This document shows, piece after piece, positions 35,473 through 43,777 of a DNA stretch of 64,000 nucleotides. This DNA is from Lentisphaerota bacterium (GTDB lineage: Bacteria; Verrucomicrobiota; Lentisphaeria; Victivallales; Victivallaceae), in NCBI GenBank assembly GCA_015061745.1, contig SUWB01000006.1, forward strand, positions 1 to 64,000. Direction: 5' to 3'. Each line of letters starts with the position of its first letter. Position 1 is the stretch's first letter. A program made the translations under genes and the position numbers. Under the pieces are notes generated by a model that was not told where the DNA came from, searched no databases, and saw only the letters and a program-made list of their open reading frames with translations.

Positions 35473-37977
35473 TCAGGGGATCAGTTTTTCCATTTTCACG
35501 TCCATCAGGTGATCCCAGGTGTTGGGAACACGGGAGTGGGTGGCGATCATAAACACATACCAGGCACTCTTTTCAACCAGCACCAGCTGGCTGAAGCTCC
35601 GGACACCTGCTCCCGGCTGGTGATTGCAGCTGAAAACCGCAGGACTTTTGATCCTGTGAGAACGCAGGGTCATCACGCTTTTGAAAGCATCTTTGGTAAA
35701 GGTGGGCACTTCGTACATATTGAAACTGAAGATGCTTTCACCAGTCCGGCGGAAGGAGAAGCGGTACACGCCGGCAGGCAGATAGATGAACTGACGGATC
35801 TCAGGATATTTCCCTTCACCGAAACAAAGGTGGTTGGAACCTTTGGCGTTTCTGACAAGATCCCAGTGATTTTTGTAGTCATCAGCAAGGATGTCGCCGA
35901 TCTGCTCATAGAAGTACCAGTTGTCAAGTTTTGGGTGGGCACCTTTGACTTTGGGATTGCCGGGCGTACCCTTTTTGAAGTCGCCGTTCTGGATATAGTT
36001 CTGCAGTTTTTGATCAGAATTGTCACCGATCATCAAGGCCACAGGCATCAGTGTGGGAAACTTTTTGTAGGCTTCCTGCCAGTATTTCAGCCGGGCGGAG
36101 CGGTTCATCTTGGCACAGGCACTTGTCTGGTGGTTGCGCAGGGCAGTTTCCACTGATTCCAGCACATAAGCCTTGATAGCGTTGCGGTAAAGCACGAAAA
36201 CAGTGTCACTCCGCTTACCTTTAGAGGACATTCTGCGGTAAAATCCGAGCTTGTCTTTGCTGACGATCTTATCCCACAGTGAAGCAAATTCTGCATCACG
36301 GGCCTCGCAGCGTTTGAAGATCTTGTGGATCTCATCGACAGAAAGTTTTTTGCTGTTTCTCAAGGTCACGCCGTCAAGATAATTTTCAACCAGACAACTG
36401 ATGTAGGAAAAGTGATTTTTGATGACTTCAAAACGTTTTCTTTCAACAGCGGTCATCTTGGATTTTTCTGCTGCCGCAAGAGAGTTTTTCAGCACTTTTA
36501 CATCATCGTGGCGCAAGCCGACAAACCATTCAGGGCCATAGTTCATAATCCGGGGTTTTGATTTGCCCTGTCTGGCAATACATTCACGGGTGTAAACTTT
36601 TTCCCAAACATCGTAGTATTTCTTCATATAGGGACCGGCCTGAGGTCCATAGGCTTTGTTGCAATATTCGACCATAACCTTGTCGGGATCGGTGTTCAAA
36701 TCCCAGAGAAGCCTGCCGAGGACATACTGTTTGGGGGCATTGGCAGCGGCGATCATATAGACTTCACCGAAGTATTCCCTGACGCCGATCTTGTGCATTT
36801 CACGGAGTTTTGCAGCCATAGCCCGCGGATAGTGGCGGGGCAGCGGATAGAGATAGTCCAGCTGATGCTGCCAGAATCCCAGACGCTTCATCCCATTCTT
36901 TGCAAAGTTGCGCAATGTGTTTTCTTTGGTACTCATACCCACCAGACCGGGGTGCAGTTTGAGGTTTTTGGGAACCAGGGTTGTGGCATCGCTGTAAAGC
37001 AGAATACAAGCTTTGACATCGGGATTGATCTTTTGGGCGGCTTCCAGAACTTTGTTGTAAAAGGTGAAGTAACGCTTTGAGTAGAAGCCTTTGGCTTTTT
37101 CGGCAGGATCATCCCAGGCAGTACACCCGGCACATTCGCAGTGATTGCCTGAACCGTCGTTGACTGAAAGTTCAACTGCATCGGAACCGTGGTTGCCGTA
37201 GTTCCTGATAAGGTAGTTCACAAAGAGTTTCTGCACGTCGGGATTGCTGACGCAGGGAGACCAGTCGCAACGCTGTTTTTTGGGGGCATTGTGCCGTTTG
37301 CCCCGGACAAGGGGGAAGTATTCAGGGTGTTTTTTGCCGTATTTTTTAGGATCGATGACCCGTCCGAAAGTGTGCCAGGAAATGTTCCGGCGGCTTTCAG
37401 CCAGGTTCATACGGGCGAAATCCTTGTCAACAACGGTGTTCATCGTCCAGGCACGGGTGTTGAAATCGGGACTTTCTTTAACTGCGATCTTTGAGGGCAT
37501 CCGCCACTTTGAGTTGTCCGGGATCACCTCGCCGAATTCCCCCGGGAACACGATGTCATACCCCAGATATTGACGCAGGAAGTAGTTTCCGGGATAGCAG
37601 TAACCCCAGGCATCCCGTCCCATCAGGAGACAGACATTCTTTTTTCCTTTGATCGTTACAGGATAGCGGATCAGAAAACTGTCCAGCGGCAAACCCGCAA
37701 GAATCTTGCTGTATTCCTTGCCGAGAGCCCCTTCGCGGGTGATGAGAAAGATTGTTTCAGCATCAGCTTTATCAAAGGGGACGACTTTGATTGTCTGTTT
37801 TAAGGTCTGAGAAAGCCTTTTGGCAAAAACATCCGCCGTATTGACCAGGGTATGCACTTGCCGCATACGGGGTTCAGAAGGCCCTGTTAAATAGGTGACC
37901 TGAAATTTCTCTGCTCCGCACAGCAATAGGGTGAAGCCGCAAAGAAATGTAAAAAAACAACTTTTCAAAAAACGCAT
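35473..37977 (-). CDS. Secreted DUF4838-family protein (paralogue B)
   Basis: An 834-residue protein with a signal peptide ([12 protein letters not shown]). It is collinear with the paralogue at 31873 over the whole length, including [37 protein letters not shown] and the C-terminal [18 protein letters not shown] segment. Conserved cysteines in the HCECxGC motif suggest a metal or disulfide site. It starts the minus-strand unit DUF4838-B, pseudopilin, DUF4838-A. The paralogues probably arose by tandem duplication around the pseudopilin gene and may differ in substrate. Confidence 0.8.
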   Translation of the reverse strand: MRFLKSCFFTFLCGFTLLLCGAEKFQVTYLTGPSEPRMRQVHTLVNTADVFAKRLSQTLKQTIKVVPFDKADAETIFLITREGALGKEYSKILAGLPLDSFLIRYPVTIKGKKNVCLLMGRDAWGYCYPGNYFLRQYLGYDIVFPGEFGEVIPDNSKWRMPSKIAVKESPDFNTRAWTMNTVVDKDFARMNLAESRRNISWHTFGRVIDPKKYGKKHPEYFPLVRGKRHNAPKKQRCDWSPCVSNPDVQKLFVNYLIRNYGNHGSDAVELSVNDGSGNHCECAGCTAWDDPAEKAKGFYSKRYFTFYNKVLEAAQKINPDVKACILLYSDATTLVPKNLKLHPGLVGMSTKENTLRNFAKNGMKRLGFWQHQLDYLYPLPRHYPRAMAAKLREMHKIGVREYFGEVYMIAAANAPKQYVLGRLLWDLNTDPDKVMVEYCNKAYGPQAGPYMKKYYDVWEKVYTRECIARQGKSKPRIMNYGPEWFVGLRHDDVKVLKNSLAAAEKSKMTAVERKRFEVIKNHFSYISCLVENYLDGVTLRNSKKLSVDEIHKIFKRCEARDAEFASLWDKIVSKDKLGFYRRMSSKGKRSDTVFVLYRNAIKAYVLESVETALRNHQTSACAKMNRSARLKYWQEAYKKFPTLMPVALMIGDNSDQKLQNYIQNGDFKKGTPGNPKVKGAHPKLDNWYFYEQIGDILADDYKNHWDLVRNAKGSNHLCFGEGKYPEIRQFIYLPAGVYRFSFRRTGESIFSFNMYEVPTFTKDAFKSVMTLRSHRIKSPAVFSCNHQPGAGVRSFSQLVLVEKSAWYVFMIATHSRVPNTWDHLMDVKMEKLIP

Positions 37978-38022
37978 TTTATATCTCCTTTTATTGAAAG
38001 GACTATTTTTTTCTTCCCAATT

Positions 38023-38051
38023 AATATACTGTTTGAAGATAGAAATTACAA
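38023..38051 (-). promoter_or_regulatory. Promoter of the DUF4838-B unit
   Basis: Minus strand TTGTAA, 17-nt spacer, TATATT. Confidence 0.6.
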
Positions 38052-38054
38052 GTA

Positions 38055-38065
38055 CTGCAGTGCAG
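38055..38065. promoter_or_regulatory. Candidate operator between divergent promoters
   Basis: The palindrome CTGCA-G-TGCAG sits in the 19 nt separating the two back-to-back -35 elements, an ideal place for shared regulation of DUF4838-B and the isomerase gene. No regulator is identified. Confidence 0.35.
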
Positions 38066-38070
38066 AATGC

Positions 38071-38099
38071 TTGAATTTTTGTTTCTGAGGTGCTATATT
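38071..38099 (+). promoter_or_regulatory. Promoter of the sugar isomerase/epimerase gene
   Basis: TTGAAT (38071-38076), 17-nt spacer, TATATT (38094-38099). Confidence 0.65.
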
Positions 38100-38136
38100 A
38101 TTCTTGAACCGTATTATAAAAATCAAGGAGTTTATT

Positions 38137-38943
38137 ATGGATTTTACAGTGTCTGTTTACGGTGCCCATATGCTTGTCCCCGAAGAAGGACGTACTGTGG
38201 CCGGGATTATGCGTGCTGCTGCCGGATTGGGGTTTGACGGTATCGACCTCGGTTACTATTGGAACGAGGAAAAGAAAGCACAGGAATTAACTGATGCTAA
38301 AAAACTGGCTGAAGACCTGAATTTGAAACTTATCAACTATGTTTCCGGAAACAACTTCGGAAACGCTATTGCCGAGAACCGCTTGCAAGCTGAGATCGAC
38401 AAAGTCAAGACAGCCCTCGACGAAGCCGCCTTTTTCGGATGCAGAAATTTGCGGGTTTTTGCCGGAGGATATGATCTGGAATGGGAAAAATACAGCCAGG
38501 GCATTGCCGATGCTCTCGCCGTTTGTGCCGAACACGCCGCCAAAAACAATGTGGTGATGGCTATTGAAGATCACGGTGCTCTTTGTAAAGATTCAAGCGA
38601 ACAGCTTTTTTACATCAGCACGATTGATTCTCCTTTCCTCCGTGCCACAGCTGACATCGGCAACTATTGGACTCACGGTAATGAACTTCCTGAACAGGGC
38701 GTGGCTGCGATTGCTGATCTTGCTGCGATGGTTCACGTCAAAGATTATCTGATCATCAACAATAAATTTACTTCAGTTCCCACAGGGGAAGGAGTTATTG
38801 ACCTGAAGCAGTGTTTCCGGATCCTTAAGGATGCCGGTTACAAAGGTACACTCTCTCTGGAATATGAGTGTTCCATCGGCGAGGGCCGTCACGGTATCAC
38901 CACCAGTCTGGTGAATATGCGCCGTGCTTACGCCGGCTGCTGA
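38137..38943 (+). CDS. Sugar phosphate isomerase/epimerase family TIM barrel
   Basis: A 268-residue cytoplasmic protein of the xylose-isomerase-like/AP-endonuclease-2 superfamily. Visible features are GFDGIDLGYYW near the N-terminus, AIEDHGALC, ATADIGNYW, MVHVKDYL and SLEYECSIGEG, the last three holding typical metal-binding Asp, His and Glu residues. Start ATG 38137 has AAGGAG 6 nt upstream. It is divergent from the DUF4838 gene and probably processes a sugar or sugar acid it releases. The substrate is not predictable. Confidence 0.82.
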   Translation: MDFTVSVYGAHMLVPEEGRTVAGIMRAAAGLGFDGIDLGYYWNEEKKAQELTDAKKLAEDLNLKLINYVSGNNFGNAIAENRLQAEIDKVKTALDEAAFFGCRNLRVFAGGYDLEWEKYSQGIADALAVCAEHAAKNNVVMAIEDHGALCKDSSEQLFYISTIDSPFLRATADIGNYWTHGNELPEQGVAAIADLAAMVHVKDYLIINNKFTSVPTGEGVIDLKQCFRILKDAGYKGTLSLEYECSIGEGRHGITTSLVNMRRAYAGC

Positions 38944-38956
38944 ATATAAAAGCATT

Positions 38957-39009
38957 AAAAAAACTGTCCTGCGTTCCGTTTCATACGGAAGACACAGGGC
39001 AGTTTTTTG
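38957..39009. terminator. Long bidirectional terminator hairpin
   Basis: The arms AACTGTCCTG and CAGGGCAGTT, with inner TTCCGT/ACGGAA pairing, are flanked by an A-run and a T-run. It lies between two convergent genes. Confidence 0.8.
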
Positions 39010-39028
39010 TTGGATGAAAAAAGTTTTT

Positions 39029-39856
39029 TCAGCTTAAAGTCGAAGGTGCATTCATTGCCGCAATGAAGCTTGTCGGATGCCGCCGAAAGAGTACGGAAGG
39101 CAGATCCGGATTTTTCTCTGATTTGCGGAATCTTGTAACGATTTCATAGGGGGGCGCAATGACTTTTGTCTTAAAAGAATCCGGAGCCGTTTTCAACTTG
39201 ATTGCTGCCTCTTTTGCCCCTGTCCGTAGCAGTTCCCGGGAACGGGCGGGGGAAAGGTGGATCGCTGAAAGTTTCGCTCTGCTGTAACTTTCTGCTGTGA
39301 CATCTTCCAGGCCTTCTTCACTGTTGCATCCCCGCTTGACAGCTGCGGTAATGACACCGGGGGCGAGGGCTTCAGCTTCTCTGGTAAAGGCTTCTTCTCC
39401 GGCAGCAAAAATGACGGGAACTTTCAATTCTGCGGCACAGAGGGCCAATTGTCCGAATTCCCCTACGGCAATGCCGTTTGCGGTTGCTTCAAAGACTTCA
39501 AAACTGCCTGTATGGGAAATATGACTGTAAGGCGTCCGGGACATAGCGTGCTGGCCCACCCAGGCGATGCCGTCAAAACTGTCGTCAAGCGTAAAGGGCC
39601 AAATGGGGGAAGCTGCTCCCCGCTGCAGTTCAACTCTTTCGTCCAGGAGTTCCGGATCAATGGCTCCCGGGCCGTGACCGTCCACCACCCGGATCTCTGT
39701 GGCTCCGCCTGCAAAAAAACCTTCGACAGCCGCATTGGTTTCAAGAGTCAGCAGTTTTTTTGCCTTTTCATAATAGGGGGATGAAAGAGTGCACCAGTCG
39801 GCAAAGTTCATTACGCCTGCGACTCCTTCAAGGTCGGTGACGATCATAATTTTCAT
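39029..39856 (-). CDS. M55 family (DppA-like) metallopeptidase
   Basis: A 275-residue zinc peptidase of the D-aminopeptidase DppA family. The N-terminal IVTDLEGVAGV holds the metal-binding Asp and Glu, and RVVDGHGPGAI and GQHAMS add histidines. DppA forms a decameric ring and cleaves D-amino-acid peptides, so a role in cell-wall peptide recycling is possible. The start at 39856 has GGAGG 8 nt upstream; an earlier in-frame ATG adds a hydrophobic stretch and is less likely. Its promoter lies inside a hairpin. Confidence 0.85.
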   Translation of the reverse strand: MKIMIVTDLEGVAGVMNFADWCTLSSPYYEKAKKLLTLETNAAVEGFFAGGATEIRVVDGHGPGAIDPELLDERVELQRGAASPIWPFTLDDSFDGIAWVGQHAMSRTPYSHISHTGSFEVFEATANGIAVGEFGQLALCAAELKVPVIFAAGEEAFTREAEALAPGVITAAVKRGCNSEEGLEDVTAESYSRAKLSAIHLSPARSRELLRTGAKEAAIKLKTAPDSFKTKVIAPPYEIVTRFRKSEKNPDLPSVLFRRHPTSFIAAMNAPSTLS

Positions 39857-39886
39857 AAGTTGTTCCTCCGGAAAATGCGGGAATAA

Positions 39887-39939
39887 AAAAACGATCCCCA
39901 TACACTGTGTAATATAACACCCGGGGATCGTTTTTACAA
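39887..39939 (-). terminator. Terminator hairpin enclosing the M55 promoter
   Basis: AAACGATCCCC (39889-39899) pairs perfectly with GGGGATCGTTT (39923-39933) and has a T-run on the minus side, ending the upstream FAD-oxidoreductase gene. The -10 (AATATA on plus, 39911-39916) of the next gene lies in the 23-nt loop and its -35 (39934-39939) just outside the stem, with a 17-nt spacer. Confidence 0.7.
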
Positions 39940-39952
39940 GAAGGAAAATGGA

Positions 39953-41512
39953 TTATTCCAGATTGGTACCCACATCACCGCCGTTGTCGGTGTAACCGTT
40001 CTTGTTCAGATACTGTTCCATACGTTCAGCTTCGATGGCACGGACGTCGACCATATATTTTATTGCTGCTTCTTCGGTCAGAACAACGTTCATCTGGCCC
40101 GTAGGATTGTTTTCAGGATAGATCAGATCCTGAGGAGTGAGCTTGGTGCTTCCGGGAATATTAGCGGAACCGTAGGCAGGATTATTAAACAAATTGATAC
40201 CCATTTCCACCAGGCGGGTACGGAGTTTCTGCACATCCAGCTGACGGACGGTCACATTGTCTTTGACTGAAAGGGCAGCGGCAGTACCGGCGGCCTGTCC
40301 CATATTGAGACATTCCAGCACCAGACGGATACCGCTCTGGCCCATAAAGTCAGCGGAAACATTACGGCCTGCCACAAGCATATTTTCAATGTTTTTGGTC
40401 ACAAGGGCACGATAGGGGATCTCGCGCCATTTGCCGGGATTGACATAACACTTTTCTTCCACGCCATCGGCATTTTTACGGATGATGTGTTTGATGTGAC
40501 CGGGATCGGTGGGGTGGTGGGCATCAAAGGCGTGCATAGCACGGGCGACGGCATCGTCGAAGCGGGCACCGTCCACCAGGTCATCAGCGGTGACTTTGTA
40601 ATCGCACATAATACGGCGGGATTCACGGACACCCAGCAGAGGAGCTGAGTCGATGAGCCAGGCATCGGCGAAACCGGGCAGATATCTGCGGCAGAAACCG
40701 ATGGTCCACTGGCACTGCTGACGCTGTTCGATGAGCTGACGGGTCAGGTCGAAACCGTCCAGACAGCGGCAGTTGCGGCTGTGGGCGTAGCAGATGTAAT
40801 ATTCAGCGTGTTTGGGATCACGGCCCGGCACTTTGACCAGCCAGTTGACCCGCTTGTCGATCATATAGGGATATTCTTTATTTTCGAGGGCCTTCTCGAT
40901 GGATTCACGCCAGACGGTGGCAAGGGAGATATTGGCCAGTTCTTCGCTGTTCACGTTACCGACGTGCATCACCAGACTGGTGGCCTGATTGTAGTTGTTC
41001 AGTTCGGGGCAGCCGCATTCAAAGGGGACACCGGCATAGGCGGCAAGGTCGCCGTCACCGGAAGCGTCCACAGAACGTTTGGCTTTAATGGCCTGGAAGC
41101 CGCTCTTGTTAAAGATCACAGCACCCACAGCGGTATTGTTTTCAACGATGGCATCCACGATACTGGTGCAGTAGAGGATCTCAACACCTTCTTTGAGCAG
41201 CATCTGTTCAAGGATGACTTTGGCTTTTTCCAGGTCGAGAAAACGTCCGACCACAGCACCGTTCTGCTTCAGGGCGTGGAAAAGTTCAAAACCGATACCT
41301 TCGATGTAGCTGAAGGTCAGAGCCACATACCCCATAGTGACCAGACCGCCCAGAGCGGAAAGCTGTTCCACCAGGATGACCTTGGCACCGTTGCGGGCGG
41401 CACACATAGCAGCACCGAAACCGGCATAACCGCCACCTGCCACCAGAACATCGACTTCACGGACGACGGGAATTTCTTTATTCCCCCAGCTGATTGTTTT
41501 GATTTCGCTCAT
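39953..41512 (-). CDS. FAD-dependent oxidoreductase
   Basis: A 519-residue protein with an N-terminal FAD-binding Rossmann motif (VLVAGGGYAGFGAAMCAARNG split around residues 20-40) followed by LVEQLSALGGLVTMGY, the pattern of the FAD_oxidored/GG-red family. The C-terminus has NMLVAGRNVSADFMGQSGIR, a second FAD contact. No signal or membrane segment is present. It starts 17 nt after an IclR regulator and is probably its target in the same operon. Substrate is unknown; members often lie near carbohydrate genes. Confidence 0.85.
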   Translation of the reverse strand: MSEIKTISWGNKEIPVVREVDVLVAGGGYAGFGAAMCAARNGAKVILVEQLSALGGLVTMGYVALTFSYIEGIGFELFHALKQNGAVVGRFLDLEKAKVILEQMLLKEGVEILYCTSIVDAIVENNTAVGAVIFNKSGFQAIKAKRSVDASGDGDLAAYAGVPFECGCPELNNYNQATSLVMHVGNVNSEELANISLATVWRESIEKALENKEYPYMIDKRVNWLVKVPGRDPKHAEYYICYAHSRNCRCLDGFDLTRQLIEQRQQCQWTIGFCRRYLPGFADAWLIDSAPLLGVRESRRIMCDYKVTADDLVDGARFDDAVARAMHAFDAHHPTDPGHIKHIIRKNADGVEEKCYVNPGKWREIPYRALVTKNIENMLVAGRNVSADFMGQSGIRLVLECLNMGQAAGTAAALSVKDNVTVRQLDVQKLRTRLVEMGINLFNNPAYGSANIPGSTKLTPQDLIYPENNPTGQMNVVLTEEAAIKYMVDVRAIEAERMEQYLNKNGYTDNGGDVGTNLE

Positions 41513-41529
41513 TTTTTGTTTTCCTTGGG

Positions 41530-42255
41530 TTATTCAAAACGTTGTGCTGCCTGATGCAGCAATTCAAGAAACTTCTCTTTTTTATTTTTATCAGCAGCCC
41601 TGCTGCCGATACCGATGGCCAGCGGCATCGCTTCGGGCGTTTCCCGGGGAGCCGCACAGGCAATATAGTAATTGGAAGCATTCCTCCGGCAGACCTCTGC
41701 ATAGTTCTGACGGCGGATTTTTTCCAATTCTGCAAGCAATGACTCCTGATCTGCTGATGCTTCGGGCCATTCCTGTTCAGAAGGCAGCCCCAGATTGTCG
41801 ATGATCCTGAGCCGCAGGGAGGCCGGAGCATTGGCAAGAAGCACTCTGCCCGTGGCATTGCCGTAGAAATTTTCCTCATCCGGAGCCGTCGGCGTCAGCC
41901 GGGTCACACGGAATGTGCAGCAGGAAAAAAGCCGTCTGTACTTGCTGTCCCGTATGGTCGCCACCGTCACATTGCCACCGCTGGCGGTGGTAATGTCAAC
42001 AGCAATGGATTCAATCAATTTCTGCTGCCGGAGTTTTTCATCACGCTCACCGGAAAGGTCGCTGAAAAGGGGACCGATATGGTATTCTCCTTTACTGTCC
42101 CGCAGAAGCAGTCCTGTTTCCACCATTGAACGCAGCATTTGACACAAGGCCGATTTTTTACTGCCTGTTGCTGTGCAAAGTGTTTTCAAAGTGCAATGCT
42201 CCTGAGAAGCCACAAGTTTAAGCACCTGAACAGTTTTTTTTATGACCAGACCCAT
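41530..42255 (-). CDS. IclR family transcriptional regulator
   Basis: A 241-residue regulator with an N-terminal winged helix (VIKKTVQVLKLVASQEHCTL, then GSKKSALCQMLRSMVETGLL) and a GAF-like effector domain (about 80-240). The length is typical. The start codon is 15 nt from the nearest AAGGAG, so spacing is longer than usual. It is first in an operon with the FAD oxidoreductase and probably senses its substrate. Confidence 0.87.
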   Translation of the reverse strand: MGLVIKKTVQVLKLVASQEHCTLKTLCTATGSKKSALCQMLRSMVETGLLLRDSKGEYHIGPLFSDLSGERDEKLRQQKLIESIAVDITTASGGNVTVATIRDSKYRRLFSCCTFRVTRLTPTAPDEENFYGNATGRVLLANAPASLRLRIIDNLGLPSEQEWPEASADQESLLAELEKIRRQNYAEVCRRNASNYYIACAAPRETPEAMPLAIGIGSRAADKNKKEKFLELLHQAAQRFE

Positions 42256-42295
42256 AAGTCTATGAAAAAACTCCTTTTTATTTCTTCATAAAAGT

Positions 42296-42324
42296 AATAT
42301 ACACGGAAGAAAAAAAGATTGCCA
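42296..42324 (-). promoter_or_regulatory. Promoter of the IclR operon
   Basis: Minus strand TGGCAA, 17-nt spacer, TATATT. The rest of 42256-42465 is AT-rich and, apart from the next terminator, shows nothing I can support. Confidence 0.5.
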
Positions 42325-42411
42325 GTTAAAAAAGACAGGAAAATAAAAAAATATTGAAAAGTTTAAAATAATTAAACGTCAATCCTTTCCCGTTCCGGGG
42401 AAGATCCGCAC

Positions 42412-42445
42412 AAAAAAAGCCGGAACCTGTGAAGATCCCGGCCTT
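42412..42445 (-). terminator. Terminator of the acetyl esterase operon
   Basis: On the minus strand GCCGG pairs with CCGGC across a loop and is followed by seven T. Confidence 0.75.
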
Positions 42446-42465
42446 TTGATCAGCATACGGCGTAA

Positions 42466-42996
42466 TCAGTAAGTAATGACCACATCAGTAATGGCAAAGA
42501 TATCCTTGAGACCGATATTGGGGTAGTCAAAACCGAAATGGACATAGGCACTGACTGCTTTGGCAGGAACGGGAGCTTCCTTGGTCACGCTCTGCCACTC
42601 ACCTGTGGCAACCGGCATCGTCAGCGGAACGGCAGGAGTGACCTCTTTGTTGGCAGCATCATACCAGCGAACAGCACTGTTCCACCAGCCGCCGCCGGTA
42701 TAGCCCTTCATACCTTTGGTAGCAAGAAAGGTGAATTTGACGGTAATGGATTTTTTCCCTTTGACAGAAAATCGGGGCGTTGCCAGGCTGAGAGCTGTAT
42801 CCGCAGGTTTGGTTTTGGGGGCAAGAGTAACAACCGTTGCCTTTTTACCTTTGAACTCTTTGGTTTCAAATTGCAGTCTTTTGCTGTGGTTGCGGATCTC
42901 TTTCCAGGGCGTTGCCGCATTGAAATCGATCTTGAGTTCTGCTGCGAAACTTGCTGCAGCAAAAAGGACAGCGGTCAGGAGTAACATCTTTTTCAT
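42466..42996 (-). CDS. Small secreted protein, possibly carbohydrate-binding
   Basis: A 176-residue protein with a signal peptide (MKKMLLLTAVLFAAASFAA). The mature part reads as a single beta-sandwich (SITVKFTFLATKGM, GWWNSAVRWYDAANKEV, AVSAYVHFGFDYP) like a carbohydrate-binding module. It is last in the acetyl esterase operon, 33 nt after the rhamnogalacturonan acetylesterase gene. The binding role is inferred from fold impression and position only. Confidence 0.65.
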   Translation of the reverse strand: MKKMLLLTAVLFAAASFAAELKIDFNAATPWKEIRNHSKRLQFETKEFKGKKATVVTLAPKTKPADTALSLATPRFSVKGKKSITVKFTFLATKGMKGYTGGGWWNSAVRWYDAANKEVTPAVPLTMPVATGEWQSVTKEAPVPAKAVSAYVHFGFDYPNIGLKDIFAITDVVITY

Positions 42997-43029
42997 AATA
43001 AAAATTTCCTTTCTTTAATGAGTTTGTGA

Positions 43030-43749
43030 TTATTTGAAACAGGCGGCAATGCTGAGTTTCTGCTGTTTGGCTGCATTGACAAACAGTTTGGAAATTTCTT
43101 CAGCACCCTGTTTGTTTACGTGAGTGATATCATTTTTACGTTTGGGATCGCCGGAAGTACACATAAAGAGTTTGCGGGTCGCATCCTTTTTAAGTGTATT
43201 GAAAAGTTTGACAGTTGCTCCGTTAAGGTCGATCAGTTCAACCTTTTCAGCTTTGGCAACGGCAGTTGAGGCATTGCAGTAATTTTTGAGGTTGCCCACA
43301 ACGATGACACCCTGCTTGTTGAAAGAAGCACGGGCAATGCTGGTGGCAATAATGGGAGTTGCTCCCTTGGCACGGACATCAGCAATAAATTTTTTCAAAT
43401 TGGCATCATAAGTTCCGCCGGGAACGGTGTGCTTTTTGGCATTTTTCTTATTGCCGTCGTTGTGTCCGAACTGGATGACCACAAAGTCGCCTTTTTTGAC
43501 TTTTGCAATAAGTTTGTCCCACGCTTTGGTGTCAATAAAGGTTTTGGTACTGGCTCCGGAAATGGCCAGATTGTTGACCTTGACTCCGGCTTTGCAGAAT
43601 CCCTGGAGCACCTGTCCCCAGCCGGTCAGAGGGGCACGAGTTGCAGGATAACTTGCACAGGTGGAGTCTCCGGCAAGAAAGATATCCGCACCAGAGAGAA
43701 TTGAGCCGCAAAGAGCAACAACTGCGAGTGTCAATACGTTTTTGATCAT
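43030..43749 (-). CDS. Secreted rhamnogalacturonan acetylesterase-like SGNH hydrolase
   Basis: A 239-residue protein with a signal peptide. SGNH blocks are clear: AGDSTCASY (nucleophile Ser), NLAISGAST (Gly), IQFGHNDGN (Asn) and the C-terminal DITHVNKQG with Asp and His of the triad. This matches CE12 enzymes that remove acetyl groups from rhamnogalacturonan. The start at 43749 puts the signal peptide at the N-terminus with AAGGAAAAG upstream. It follows the AXE1-like gene by 28 nt. Confidence 0.87.
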   Translation of the reverse strand: MIKNVLTLAVVALCGSILSGADIFLAGDSTCASYPATRAPLTGWGQVLQGFCKAGVKVNNLAISGASTKTFIDTKAWDKLIAKVKKGDFVVIQFGHNDGNKKNAKKHTVPGGTYDANLKKFIADVRAKGATPIIATSIARASFNKQGVIVVGNLKNYCNASTAVAKAEKVELIDLNGATVKLFNTLKKDATRKLFMCTSGDPKRKNDITHVNKQGAEEISKLFVNAAKQQKLSIAACFK

Positions 43750-43777
43750 TTTTTTCTTTTCCTTGAAATTGTGTTGT

